DNA of 37,783 nt from Cyanobacteria bacterium RYN_339 (GCA_028287685.1 JAQBPE010000362.1:1-37783); one strand, 5' to 3'. Positions 25,875 through 35,021 are shown, numbered from the stretch's first letter. Numbers and translations: made by a program. Notes: generated by a model from the sequence alone, not told the origin.

Positions 25875-26576
25875 ATGCGCAACCAACCCATCGCGGCCGT
25901 GGCCATCGTCGTGGCGCTTGCGGCCCCGGCCTACGCCAACTGCCCGGAAGAATACGTCGAAACCCGAGAGGTGGCGCCGTTCTTCGCGAAGGCCGTGGCG
26001 GCGATGAAGCTGGGACCGAACGGCAAGTTCTTCGATCGCCTGGACGGCGAGCTGCTCTACGTCACGCCTGCCTTCGAGGCCTTGCCGGGACCGCGCCAAG
26101 CGAACTTGGCCAGGGAGGCGTCGCAAGCCCTTTGGACGGCGATCCCAACGGCCGACGTCGAGAGGATTATCGGGACCGGCCATGTCGCCCACTCGGTGAA
26201 GGTTGCGGACCACCTCGGGCGTTGGCTCTACGTCAACACGCCCTGTTGGGGCGATTTCACGACGCTAACGGAGCACCAACGCTTCGTGGCGATGTTCAGC
26301 TTTGGCTCGGACGACGAAAGGGGGTTCCGCACCCAGACCCATCCGCTGCCGAAGCGGATCGACCTGCGAGCGATGCGGCGGAATTTCGGCCGCAAGGTCG
26401 GCTTGGGTGCCGGGTACTACCTGGGTTGGGTGCCGGAAGGTGGCTTCTTCGAGCTCGACGTCCCGCGAGCGAGCGACGCGAAACGTGTGAAGGCATTTTT
26501 GCCCTCGGCGCCACGCGGCTACCGCTACGACGTCCGCCTGAATGACGGCACGCTGCTAGTCACGGAGCGGCGCTGA
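25875..26576 (+). CDS. secreted hypothetical protein
   Basis: Signal peptide MRNQPIAAVAIVVALAAPAYA; 233-aa ORF. Confidence 0.65.
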   Translation: MRNQPIAAVAIVVALAAPAYANCPEEYVETREVAPFFAKAVAAMKLGPNGKFFDRLDGELLYVTPAFEALPGPRQANLAREASQALWTAIPTADVERIIGTGHVAHSVKVADHLGRWLYVNTPCWGDFTTLTEHQRFVAMFSFGSDDERGFRTQTHPLPKRIDLRAMRRNFGRKVGLGAGYYLGWVPEGGFFELDVPRASDAKRVKAFLPSAPRGYRYDVRLNDGTLLVTERR

Positions 26577-26670
26577 TCCTCGCTCGACTTGGCGGGAGCG
26601 CCATTTCAGCGTGCACGCCCTCCCACCGCGACCGGAGCCGGCCTCGCTTTCCTCGTCCCGTAGACGGCCT

Positions 26671-27432
26671 TCACCAGGCCGTGAGGCCGCCGTCCACGGC
26701 CAACACCTGGCCCGTCACGTAGCTCGCCGCATCGGAGGCCAGGAACACGACCACGCCCTGCAACTCCTCCGGCCGCCCGAACCGGCCCATCGGCACGCGG
26801 GCGATCATGGCCGCCTCCGAGCGCGCGATCAGCCCCTCCGTCATGCGCGTGGGGAAGAAGCCCGGCGCGATCGCGTTCACGCGGATCCCCAGGGGCGCCC
26901 ACTCGATCGCCAGCTGGCGCGTGAGCGCATCGATTGCCCCCTTCGAGGCGTTGTAACCGGCCGCGGCCATGACCGCCGGGTCGGAGCCCCGCTGCCCCGC
27001 CACCGACGACGTGTTGATGATCGACCCGCCGCCCCCTTTGGCCATCACCCGGGCCGCGGCCTGCGCGATCAGGAAGGTGCCGGTGGCGTTGGTGTCGAGC
27101 ACCTGGCGGAAGCGGTCTACGCCCATCTCCAGGGCCGGAGCGCCCCACGACACGCCGGCATTGTTGACGACCACGTCGAGGCGGCCGTGCGCGTCCATGA
27201 TGCCCGCCACGAGCGCCGCGACGGCGACCGGGTCCGTGACGTCACAGGCCTCGACACTGGCCCCGGGACCCAGCGCTTCCCGCGCCTCCGTCAGCCAGGG
27301 CTCGCGGCGGCCGGTCGCGACCACGGTGGCGCCGGCGGCGGCCAGGCCGGTGGCGATCGCCAACCCCAGGCCGCGCGTGCCCCCCGTGACCAGGGCGACC
27401 TTACCGTGCAAATCGAACGAAGCGGGTACCAT
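26671..27432 (-). CDS. SDR family oxidoreductase
   Basis: 'GKVALVTGGTRGLGLAIA', 'VVNNAGVS', 'YNASKGAIDALTRQLAIEWAPLGIRVNAIAPG', 'VTGQVLAVDGG'. Confidence 0.93.
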   Translation of the reverse strand: MVPASFDLHGKVALVTGGTRGLGLAIATGLAAAGATVVATGRREPWLTEAREALGPGASVEACDVTDPVAVAALVAGIMDAHGRLDVVVNNAGVSWGAPALEMGVDRFRQVLDTNATGTFLIAQAAARVMAKGGGGSIINTSSVAGQRGSDPAVMAAAGYNASKGAIDALTRQLAIEWAPLGIRVNAIAPGFFPTRMTEGLIARSEAAMIARVPMGRFGRPEELQGVVVFLASDAASYVTGQVLAVDGGLTAW

Positions 27433-27465
27433 AGGGGGCGTCCTCCGCGAGATAGGGTAACCGAC

Positions 27466-28470
27466 ATGCCGTCGACCAACCAGGCCTTCCTGCTCACCGC
27501 ACGCCCCGTCGGCCTGCCGCGAGCGACCGACTGGCAGCTCGTGGCGCGCGACGTCCCGCCGCTCGGGCCGGACGAGGTCCACGTCGCCGTCGAGTACATC
27601 TCGCTCGACCCGGCCATGCGTGGCTGGATGAACGCCGGCCGCTCGTATGTCCCGCCGGTGGGCGTGGGCGAGGTCATGCGCGCCCTGGGCGCCGGGCGGG
27701 TCGTGGCCTCGACCAGCCCGAGCTTCGCACCGGGCGATGCCGTGACCGGCGTGCTCGGCGTACAGACCCACGCGGTCGTGCCGGCCGCCGGATTGACCAA
27801 GGTGGACGTGGCCCGAGCCCCCTTGCAGCGTTACCTGGGCGTGCTGGGCATGACCGGCCTGACGGCGTGTTTCGGCCTGCTCGAGGTCGGCCGCCCGCGG
27901 CCCGGCGACACCGTGGTGGTGTCCGCTGCGGCCGGCGCCGTGGGCTCCGTGGTGGGCCAGATCGCGCGGATCCAGGGCTGCCGGGTGGTCGGGATCGCCG
28001 GCAGCCCGGGCAAGTGCCAGCGGCTGCGCGACGCCTACGGCTTCGACGCGACGATCGACTACAAGGCCGAAGACGTGATTGCGGCGCTGCGCCGCGAGTG
28101 CCCAAAAGGCATCGACGTCTTTTTCGACAACGTCGGTGGGACGATCCTCGAGGCGGCCCTGGCGAACCTCGCCCGCCACGCGCGCGTCGTAATCTGCGGC
28201 GCGATCGCGCAGTACAACGCGACGGAGCCGTCGCCGGGGCCTGCCAATTACATGGCGCTGCTCGTGCAGCGAGCGCGGATGGAGGGCTTCGTGGTCTTCG
28301 ACTACGCGGAACGGTACGCGGCGGCGCTCGCCGACCTGGCGGGGTGGCTGGAGGCCGGGCAGCTGGTCGCCCATGAAGACGTGGTCGAGGGCTTGGACCG
28401 GTTCCCTGACGCGCTGCTCCGCCTCTTCCGCGGCGAGAATGAAGGCAAGCTGGTCTTGCACGTCGGGTAG
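27466..28470 (+). CDS. NADP-dependent oxidoreductase, MDR (leukotriene B4 dehydrogenase-like/CurA-like)
   Basis: 'EYISLDPAMRGWMN', 'AAAGAVGSVVGQIARIQGCRVVGIAGSPGKC', 'GIDVFFDNVGGTILEAAL'. Confidence 0.92.
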   Translation: MPSTNQAFLLTARPVGLPRATDWQLVARDVPPLGPDEVHVAVEYISLDPAMRGWMNAGRSYVPPVGVGEVMRALGAGRVVASTSPSFAPGDAVTGVLGVQTHAVVPAAGLTKVDVARAPLQRYLGVLGMTGLTACFGLLEVGRPRPGDTVVVSAAAGAVGSVVGQIARIQGCRVVGIAGSPGKCQRLRDAYGFDATIDYKAEDVIAALRRECPKGIDVFFDNVGGTILEAALANLARHARVVICGAIAQYNATEPSPGPANYMALLVQRARMEGFVVFDYAERYAAALADLAGWLEAGQLVAHEDVVEGLDRFPDALLRLFRGENEGKLVLHVG

Positions 28471-28520
28471 GATTAGGTGCCAGGTCCTGGGGTTGCCTGA
28501 TGTGCTGTCCCTACGCCGCC

Positions 28521-28549
28521 TTGACACCGTCGCGCCAGCACAGTGTAAT
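28521..28549 (+). promoter_or_regulatory. sigma70-type promoter of the seven-gene operon
   Basis: TTGACA (28521-28526), 17-nt spacer, TGTAAT (28544-28549), 84 nt upstream of the first ATG. Confidence 0.65.
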
Positions 28550-28632
28550 TGCCCAGCAAATTCGGCGCCCGCGCAGTCTTTCAGCCTCCTCGCCTCGCAA
28601 GGGGCTTGCCGCGACAGCGCCGTGTGGTTCCC

Positions 28633-29610
28633 ATGATCAAGGTTCGCCAGCTCACCAAGCACTTCCGGGTCCACACCAAAGAGCCCGGCCTCAAGGGGTC
28701 GATCCAGTCGCTGTTCCGCCGTCAGTGGCTCGACAAGGTTGCGCTGGACGACGTGTCACTGGACGTCGGGCCCGGCGAAATCTTGGGCCTGATCGGGAGC
28801 AACGGCGCCGGCAAGACCACCCTGGTCAAGACACTCACCGGCATTCTCCACCCCACCTCGGGCACGGTCGAGGTGCTGGGCCGGGTGCCCTGGGAGCGCA
28901 GCGACGACTTCCGCCGCCAAATCGCGCTGATCATGGGCCAGAAGGCCCAGCTCTGGTGGGACCTGCCAGCCTCCGACTGCTTCCTGCTGCTGCGCGAAAT
29001 CTACCAGATCCCCAAGGCCCAGTTCGTGGAGACGCTGGACTACCTGGTGGAGCACCTCCAGGTGCGCGACCAGCTCAACATCCAGATCCGTCGCCTGAGC
29101 CTGGGCGAGCGCATGAAGATGGAGCTGATTGCCGCCCTCTTGCACCGCCCCAAGGTCGTCTACCTGGACGAGCCGACCATCGGCCTGGACCTCGGCGCCC
29201 AGCGCGCCATCCGCGAGTTCCTGCTGCAGTACCGCGCCGAGCACCAGCCAGCCATGATCCTTACCTCGCACTACATGGAGGACATCCAGAGCCTCTGCAA
29301 GCGCATCGTGATCATGACCCAGGGCCGGGTCGTCTACGACGGCTCGCTGGAGCGCGTCGTGAACGACTACGCCACCCACCGCGTGATCCTGGCCGGCCTC
29401 AAGGGTGACCCGGGGACGGTTGCCTTCCACCCCGAGCTGGGCGAGGTCGTCGCCGCTACCCCCGAGCAGATCCGCGTGCGCGTGCCGCGCGCCAAGACGG
29501 CTGACGCCGCCTCCTTCTTGCTCGCGCACTACCCCGTCGCCGATATCACCATCGAAGAAGAAGACATCAGCGCCATCATCGAGAAGTTGCAACGGAAGCC
29601 CGTCGCATGA
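28633..29610 (+). CDS. ABC transporter ATP-binding protein (COG4586-like)
   Basis: Walker A GLIGSNGAGKTTLVK; signature LSLGERMKMEL; Walker B VVYLDEPTIGLD. Confidence 0.93.
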   Translation: MIKVRQLTKHFRVHTKEPGLKGSIQSLFRRQWLDKVALDDVSLDVGPGEILGLIGSNGAGKTTLVKTLTGILHPTSGTVEVLGRVPWERSDDFRRQIALIMGQKAQLWWDLPASDCFLLLREIYQIPKAQFVETLDYLVEHLQVRDQLNIQIRRLSLGERMKMELIAALLHRPKVVYLDEPTIGLDLGAQRAIREFLLQYRAEHQPAMILTSHYMEDIQSLCKRIVIMTQGRVVYDGSLERVVNDYATHRVILAGLKGDPGTVAFHPELGEVVAATPEQIRVRVPRAKTADAASFLLAHYPVADITIEEEDISAIIEKLQRKPVA

Positions 29611-30428
29611 TCGCGCGGCGGCTGGCCTGGGCGCCCCACGTCTACTCGATCGAGCTGCGCAAGCTGCTCTCCTACCGGCTCGACTTCTGGACGCAGTTCC
29701 TGGGCGCGCTGTTCGTGGAACTGCTGGTCGCCTACTGCCTCTGGAAGGCCATCTTCGCCCAGGTCGGCACCGACCGCATCGCGGGCTACGGCCTGGGCGC
29801 GATGATGCTCTACTACCTCGTGGTCTCGATCCTCGACCGAATCAACCGCGGCCCCGAGTGGCCCGGGATGATCTCGCGCGAGATCTACGAGGGCGGCCTC
29901 ACGCGCTACATGGTCTTCCCCGTGCCGTTCTTGGGTTTCAAGTACCTCACGCTGCTCGCGTACCTGAGCATCTGCCTCGTGCAACTCGCGGCCGGCGTGC
30001 TCGCCTTCGCGCTGCTGATCGGCCTTCCGGCCGAAATCCATATCACGCCGCTCTCGGCGCTGCAGTTCCTGGGCGCCATCCTGCTCGCGAACTACCTGTA
30101 CTTCGTCATGAGCGCCATCTTCGAGATGGTCGCGTTCTGGGCCGAGAGCGCCTGGAGCCTTGCCGTCACCCTGCGCATGACGGTGTCGCTCCTGGGCGGC
30201 ACCCTGATCCCGCTCGCGCTCTTCCCGGCCTGGTCGCAGCCCGTGCTGGCCTGGCTGCCGTTCCCCTGCATCATCTCGTTCCCGGCCCGCAGCCTGCTCG
30301 GCGAGCTCGACATGGCCGCCTGGGCCGGTTGGGCGGCCGTGACGCTGGGCTGGGCCGGCTTCTTCACGGTACTGGCAGGCCTGGTCTGGAAGGCCGGCTC
30401 GCGCGAGTACTCGGCCGTGGGGCACTAG
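29607..30428 (+). CDS. ABC-2 family permease (COG4587-like)
   Basis: Multi-TM protein 'YSIELRKLLSYRLDFWTQFLGALFVELLVAYCLWKAIF'; ATGA overlap with ATPase. Confidence 0.87.
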   Translation: MIARRLAWAPHVYSIELRKLLSYRLDFWTQFLGALFVELLVAYCLWKAIFAQVGTDRIAGYGLGAMMLYYLVVSILDRINRGPEWPGMISREIYEGGLTRYMVFPVPFLGFKYLTLLAYLSICLVQLAAGVLAFALLIGLPAEIHITPLSALQFLGAILLANYLYFVMSAIFEMVAFWAESAWSLAVTLRMTVSLLGGTLIPLALFPAWSQPVLAWLPFPCIISFPARSLLGELDMAAWAGWAAVTLGWAGFFTVLAGLVWKAGSREYSAVGH

Positions 30429-30431
30429 GCG

Positions 30432-31220
30432 ATGTGGCGCTACCTGCGGCTCTACGCCCATTTCATCCGCTTCTCGCTCGGCCGCGCCATGACCTACCGG
30501 GTCGACTTCTTCTTTATGATCGTCATGGATATCTTCTACTACGCGTTCAACTTCGCGTTCTACAAGATCCTCTACCTCAAGACCACGACGCTTGCGGGCT
30601 GGAACGAGCCGCAGATCATGGTCTTCATCGCTTGCTACCTGGTGGTGGACGCGCTCAACATGACGCTCTTCTCCAACAACGCCATCTGGCTGCCCATCTT
30701 CATCCAGCGCGGCGACCTGGACTACTACCTGACGCGCCCCGTCTCGAGCCTGTTCTTCCTCAGCGTGCGAGACTTCGCTGCCAACTCGTGCATCGCGCTC
30801 TTCATGGCCTTCTGCATCCTCGGCTGGACGCTGCACCAGTACCCCGAGCCCCTGGGGTTCTGGAAGGTCGTCATGCTGGTCGGGCTGCTTCTCAACGGCG
30901 CCTTCCTCTACCACCTGGTCCACCTGGCGATGCTCATCCCCGTCTTCTGGAGCCACTCCGGCGGCGGGCTGCCCCAGCTCTTCATGTCGCTGAACAAGAC
31001 CATGGAGCGACCCGACCGCGTCTTCCAGGGGTGGACGCGCGTCCTGTTCACCATGCTCATCCCCTTCTCCGTGATCGCCTCGTTCCCCGCCCGCCTGGTG
31101 CTCGAGCGGTTCGACTGGCCGATCTTTGCGCAGTTGGTGGGCGTGACCCTCCTATTTACAATTTTTATCAAGTACTTCTGGGAGAAGGGCCTGAAGGCTT
31201 ATTCTTCGGCATCGTCCTGA
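30432..31220 (+). CDS. ABC-2 family permease (COG3694 / PF06182-like)
   Basis: 'FIRFSLGRAMTYRVDFFFMIVMDIFYYAFNFAFYKILY', 'GDLDYYLTRPVSSLFFLSVRDF'. Confidence 0.87.
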   Translation: MWRYLRLYAHFIRFSLGRAMTYRVDFFFMIVMDIFYYAFNFAFYKILYLKTTTLAGWNEPQIMVFIACYLVVDALNMTLFSNNAIWLPIFIQRGDLDYYLTRPVSSLFFLSVRDFAANSCIALFMAFCILGWTLHQYPEPLGFWKVVMLVGLLLNGAFLYHLVHLAMLIPVFWSHSGGGLPQLFMSLNKTMERPDRVFQGWTRVLFTMLIPFSVIASFPARLVLERFDWPIFAQLVGVTLLFTIFIKYFWEKGLKAYSSASS

Positions 31221-31226
31221 GTTAAG

Positions 31227-32111
31227 ATGTACGAAGCAGGCCGGGGCAAGTTGCGCCCTGCCGACTCGATCACTCATAGGAAGCGTTTGTCTTACGCCGC
31301 ATTTCTCAAGGAGCGCGTGAAGTACGCCCTCGACTGCAAGCCCGAGCGCAGCCCGTCGCTGCGCCAGTCGGCGGATTTCCAGACCCTTTGCCGCGACGGC
31401 ATCGTGATGATCCCGGGCTTCCTCGCCCCCGAGCAGGTCGAGGCCTACGTGCGGCAGATCAAGGCCGACACGCCCATTTTCGACGGCCAGGTGGAGGTTT
31501 CGGACATCGGGTCGTGCATCCTCAACGATGCCGACCAGGTCGGGGACTTCCAGGCCTTCTTCGAGAGCCCGCTGATCCAGGCGATGGCCCGCGCCTACGT
31601 CAGCGCCGACGTCGAGACTCCGCGCAAGCAGATCATGCTCAAGTTGAAGCCGGGCGAAGAGGCCTACAGCGACTTCTACCACATCGACCACTGGGAGCAT
31701 AAGCTACGGGCGTTCTTGCTGCTGCAAGACGTCTCGGCCGACAACGCGCCCCTGGTGTACCTCAAGGGCAGCCACCGCCTCAAGCCCTGGCGGCTGCGCA
31801 AGGAGTTCGAGATCTTCCACCACTTCCGGCCGGCCCCGAAGGACGTCCGCTACGCGACCCCGCACACCACGGAGGAGTCGAAGTGGAGCGGCATGTGCCT
31901 GGCGCCGGAGGTCTACAACATCGGCCGAGCGCACGGCTACGAGGAGTACATCGCAACGGGCACGGCCGGGTCGCTGCTGTTGTTCGACGCGAAGGGCCTC
32001 CACCACTCGACCGCCCTCAAGCAGGGCACTCGCCTGCTGCTGGCCATGCACCTCGACCGCCGCAGCAAGGGCTACTTCAAGCGCGTCATGGACTACGAAG
32101 GCCAGGGCTGA
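31227..32111 (+). CDS. phytanoyl-CoA dioxygenase (PhyH)-like Fe(II)/2-oxoglutarate oxygenase
   Basis: 'FYHIDHWEHKLRAFLLLQDVSADNAPLVYLKGSHRL', 'GSLLLFDAKGLHHSTALKQGTRLLLAMH' (HxD...H and Arg). Confidence 0.87.
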   Translation: MYEAGRGKLRPADSITHRKRLSYAAFLKERVKYALDCKPERSPSLRQSADFQTLCRDGIVMIPGFLAPEQVEAYVRQIKADTPIFDGQVEVSDIGSCILNDADQVGDFQAFFESPLIQAMARAYVSADVETPRKQIMLKLKPGEEAYSDFYHIDHWEHKLRAFLLLQDVSADNAPLVYLKGSHRLKPWRLRKEFEIFHHFRPAPKDVRYATPHTTEESKWSGMCLAPEVYNIGRAHGYEEYIATGTAGSLLLFDAKGLHHSTALKQGTRLLLAMHLDRRSKGYFKRVMDYEGQG

Positions 32112-32116
32112 CCAGC

Positions 32117-33016
32117 GTGCCGCCCGTCTTCCGCCCCCTGACCCTCGGCGACCGCGACCTCGTGACGTCTTACGTGCGCGCGGCGGGCCTGGCGTCGTGC
32201 ATGTACAACTTCGCCCAGATTTATGCCAACCAGCCGCTTTACGCCTACGAGCTGGCCGAGCACGACGGCCACCTGTTCATCTTCAACGCGTTCCGCGGCA
32301 AGCACTACTTCCCGCTGGGCGCGGCCGCCACCCCCGAAAACCTCCTGAATTGGTCGCGCCAGCTGGGGGGCGTGGCGTTCCACTATGCGCCTGGTGCGGC
32401 TGCCGATGGCTTCGAGGTCAGCTCGGACGAGGGCGATTTCGAGTACATCTACGCCACCCGCGCGCTCGCGGAGCTGAGCGACAGCGCCTTCCGCAAGAAG
32501 CGCAACCTCGTGCTGGCTTTCCAGAAGGTGCACCCGGACGCCTCCGCCCGCGCACTCACCGCGCAAGACGTCGGGGCCTGCCTCGCCCTGATGCAGGATT
32601 GGGGCACGAGCCGCCGGCAGCCGGACGAGGCGGATGCGTTCTTCAACGAGTGCATCGCCATCGAGGCGACTGGCATGCGTTACGCCCTCGACCACTTCGA
32701 GGCCCTGCAGCTCGATGCGTTCGGGCTGTTTGTGGGCGATCGCCTCGTCGCCTTCGACGTCTTCAGCGGCCCCGTCGACAGCCTCATCCACGTCACCTAC
32801 GAGAAGTACGACGTGACGGTCCCGAACTGCGTGCCGATTCTGCGCAAGCTCGCGGCGCGCTACCTGCTCGACCAGGGCTACGAGGCCTTCAACTTCGGCC
32901 GCGACATCGGCCTGCCCGGCCTGCGCAAGAGCAAGCGGGCCTACCACCCGCAGCGCATGCTGCGCACGCACACGCTGACCCCGCTTTCCGTGGCCCGCCT
33001 GGAAGTGAACGTATGA
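32117..33016 (+). CDS. DUF2156 / LPG_synthase_C-like GNAT-fold protein, paralogue A
   Basis: GTG start; 'SCMYNFAQIYANQPLYAYELAEHDGHLFIFNAFRGKHYFPLGAA', 'RKKRNLVLAFQKVHPD', 'ACLALMQDW', 'GLRKSKRAYHPQRM'. Confidence 0.78.
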   Translation: MPPVFRPLTLGDRDLVTSYVRAAGLASCMYNFAQIYANQPLYAYELAEHDGHLFIFNAFRGKHYFPLGAAATPENLLNWSRQLGGVAFHYAPGAAADGFEVSSDEGDFEYIYATRALAELSDSAFRKKRNLVLAFQKVHPDASARALTAQDVGACLALMQDWGTSRRQPDEADAFFNECIAIEATGMRYALDHFEALQLDAFGLFVGDRLVAFDVFSGPVDSLIHVTYEKYDVTVPNCVPILRKLAARYLLDQGYEAFNFGRDIGLPGLRKSKRAYHPQRMLRTHTLTPLSVARLEVNV

Positions 33017-33921
33017 CTTCAACCCTGGACCGCGGCGCCGTCACCGGCCTCGGCATGGCTCCCGTCACCTTCGAAGACCGCGAGCTCGTCACGCGCTACA
33101 CGCGGGACTTCGACCTGCAGTCGTGCATGTACAACTTCCTGCACATCTTCACCCGCACCCGCAGCTACCGCTTCCTGCGCCGCGAAGAGGGTGGCCGGCT
33201 CTACCTCTACAACAGCCACCTCGACAAGCTGTACTACCCCCTGGGCGCGCCCATGAGCGCCGCGGAGCTGGCCCGGACCGCGCGGCAGCTCGGCGCCTCC
33301 GCGATCCACTTCGCGCCGGAGCGCTACATCGACGCCACCCCGGACCTCGCGGACCACTTCGAGGTGACCACGCTGCCCGCCGAAGACGAGTACATCTATG
33401 ACAACCAGGCGATCGCCGAGATGGCGGGTGGCCTGTACAGCCGCAAGCGCGAGTCCGTCTCCAAGTTCAAGCGCACCTACCCCGACCACGCCTTCCGGGT
33501 GCTCGGCGAGGCGGACGCAGACGATTGCCTGGCGCTCACCGAGACCTGGCGGCAACAAAAGGGCAGCAACGCCAGCATCGACTACGAGTTCGAGTCGATC
33601 CAGCTGGCCCTGTCGCAGTTCGACGCCCTGGGCCTTAGCGGGCTCGGGCTCTACGTGGAAGGTCGCCTCGTTGCCTACGACATCTTCAGCGGCGGCGTCG
33701 GCACGCTCGCGAGCTGCAGCTACGAGAAGTACGACCGCGACATCCGCGACTGCGTGCCGGCCTTGCGCCAGGCCATCGGCAAGCACCTGCTGGAGGCGGG
33801 CTTCACCCACATGAACTTCGCCCGCGATATCGACGATGACGGCTTGCGGGCCAGCAAATCCTCCTACCACCCCGCGTACAAGCTTCGGCAGTTCATCCTG
33901 ACCTTGAAGGCCCTCCCATGA
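33013..33921 (+). CDS. DUF2156 / LPG_synthase_C-like GNAT-fold protein, paralogue B
   Basis: 'SCMYNFLHIFTRTRSYRFLRREEGGRLYLYNSHLDKLYYPLGAP', 'SRKRESVSKFKRTYPDH', 'GLRASKSSYHPAYKLR'; ATGA overlaps on both sides. Confidence 0.78.
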   Translation: MTSTLDRGAVTGLGMAPVTFEDRELVTRYTRDFDLQSCMYNFLHIFTRTRSYRFLRREEGGRLYLYNSHLDKLYYPLGAPMSAAELARTARQLGASAIHFAPERYIDATPDLADHFEVTTLPAEDEYIYDNQAIAEMAGGLYSRKRESVSKFKRTYPDHAFRVLGEADADDCLALTETWRQQKGSNASIDYEFESIQLALSQFDALGLSGLGLYVEGRLVAYDIFSGGVGTLASCSYEKYDRDIRDCVPALRQAIGKHLLEAGFTHMNFARDIDDDGLRASKSSYHPAYKLRQFILTLKALP

Positions 33922-35021
33922 CCTCTCCCAAGCTTCACATCGGCATCGTCTGCGGCGGGCGCAGCGAGGTGTTCGCGCTGTCCGTGAAGGGTGGCGTCGA
34001 CATCGCCGCCGCGGTCGACCCGTCCCGGTACAAGGTGTCCTTCTTCGTGCTGGATCAGGACCACCGCTGGTTCTTGAGCCAGGCCGGGGCCTTCGCGGGG
34101 CCCCGCGGCCTGGAGGCCTTCGCGTTCGATGCGGCGCACATGACCGAGGTCATGATCGGCCCGCGGGGCTCGGTCATCGACAAGTGCACGGGGGAGCAGC
34201 TCGCCACCCTCGACGTGGTGTTCCCGACCCTCTATGGCCTGTACGGCGAGGACGGCAAGCTGCAGGGCATGCTGGAGATGCTAGATCTCCCCTATGTGGG
34301 CGCCGGCGTGACCGCGTCGGCCATCTGCATGGACAAGGACATCGCCAAGCGGCTGGTGGCGAACGCGGGCGTGGCGACGGCGGAGTCGATCTTGCTGCGG
34401 AGCGCCAGCCAGGTGACGTTTGACGAGGCCAGCGAACAGCTTGGGGTACCCTTCTTCGTGAAACCTTGTCGGATGGGCTCGTCGGTCGGCATCAGCAAGG
34501 TGCGCACGGCCGAGGAGTACCGGGCGGCGATCGCCGAAGCGTTCCGCTACGGACGCAAGGTCATGTTGGAGCGCGCATCCTTCGGCCGCGAAATCCGTAC
34601 GGCCATCATCGGCAACGAGCACCCGCAGGTGGCGATGACGATTGGCGAGGTGCCACTTGGTGGCGGCCTGGACTTCTACGACTACCACGCCAAGCTCAAC
34701 AACCCGATCAACCGCATCCCTGCCTCGTTGGACGAGCAGGTGGCCGAGCACGTGCGCGAGCTGTCGCGGCGGGTATACCAGGCGCTGGAGATCGAGGGGA
34801 TGGCGCGGATCGATTGGTTCCTGGAAGCGGACGGGACCGTGTTGTTTGGCGAGGCGAATACCCTGCCTTGTTTCTCCGCGGGATCGACGTTCCGGGAGTT
34901 GTGGGCGCATTCGGGCGTGGAGAATTCGGGCTTGATCGGGCAGTTGGTGGCGTTGGCGCAGGCGCGGTTCAAGCGGAACCGGGAGTTTGCCTACTCGGGC
35001 CTTTTGGCGCCGGTAAGTTGA
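33918..35021 (+). CDS. D-Ala-D-Ala ligase-like ATP-grasp enzyme (divergent)
   Basis: 'LYGEDGKLQGMLEMLDLPYVGAGVTASAICMDKDIAKRL', 'PFFVKPCRMGSSVGISKV', 'FYDYHAKL', 'GEANTLPCFSAGST'. Confidence 0.9.
   Translation: MTSPKLHIGIVCGGRSEVFALSVKGGVDIAAAVDPSRYKVSFFVLDQDHRWFLSQAGAFAGPRGLEAFAFDAAHMTEVMIGPRGSVIDKCTGEQLATLDVVFPTLYGLYGEDGKLQGMLEMLDLPYVGAGVTASAICMDKDIAKRLVANAGVATAESILLRSASQVTFDEASEQLGVPFFVKPCRMGSSVGISKVRTAEEYRAAIAEAFRYGRKVMLERASFGREIRTAIIGNEHPQVAMTIGEVPLGGGLDFYDYHAKLNNPINRIPASLDEQVAEHVRELSRRVYQALEIEGMARIDWFLEADGTVLFGEANTLPCFSAGSTFRELWAHSGVENSGLIGQLVALAQARFKRNREFAYSGLLAPVS

Noticed and set aside
27433-28674. 667-aa minus ORF (26671-28674) extending the SDR upstream across the MDR gene
   Set aside because: SDR homology begins only at MVPASFDLHGKVALVTGG (27432). 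The upstream part is antisense to the well-supported MDR gene; it is a high-GC shadow ORF.
29405-31225. 606-aa plus ORF and 475-aa minus ORF over the ABC permeases
   Set aside because: Shadow frames; Arg/Pro/Ala-rich with no motifs, overlapping two good permease genes.
517-35021. Linking the NHLP precursor to the ABC/PhyH/Ddl-like operon as one RiPP cluster
   Set aside because: They are about 27 kb apart with many unrelated genes between. The exporter has no C39 peptidase domain, so there is no sequence support for a functional link.
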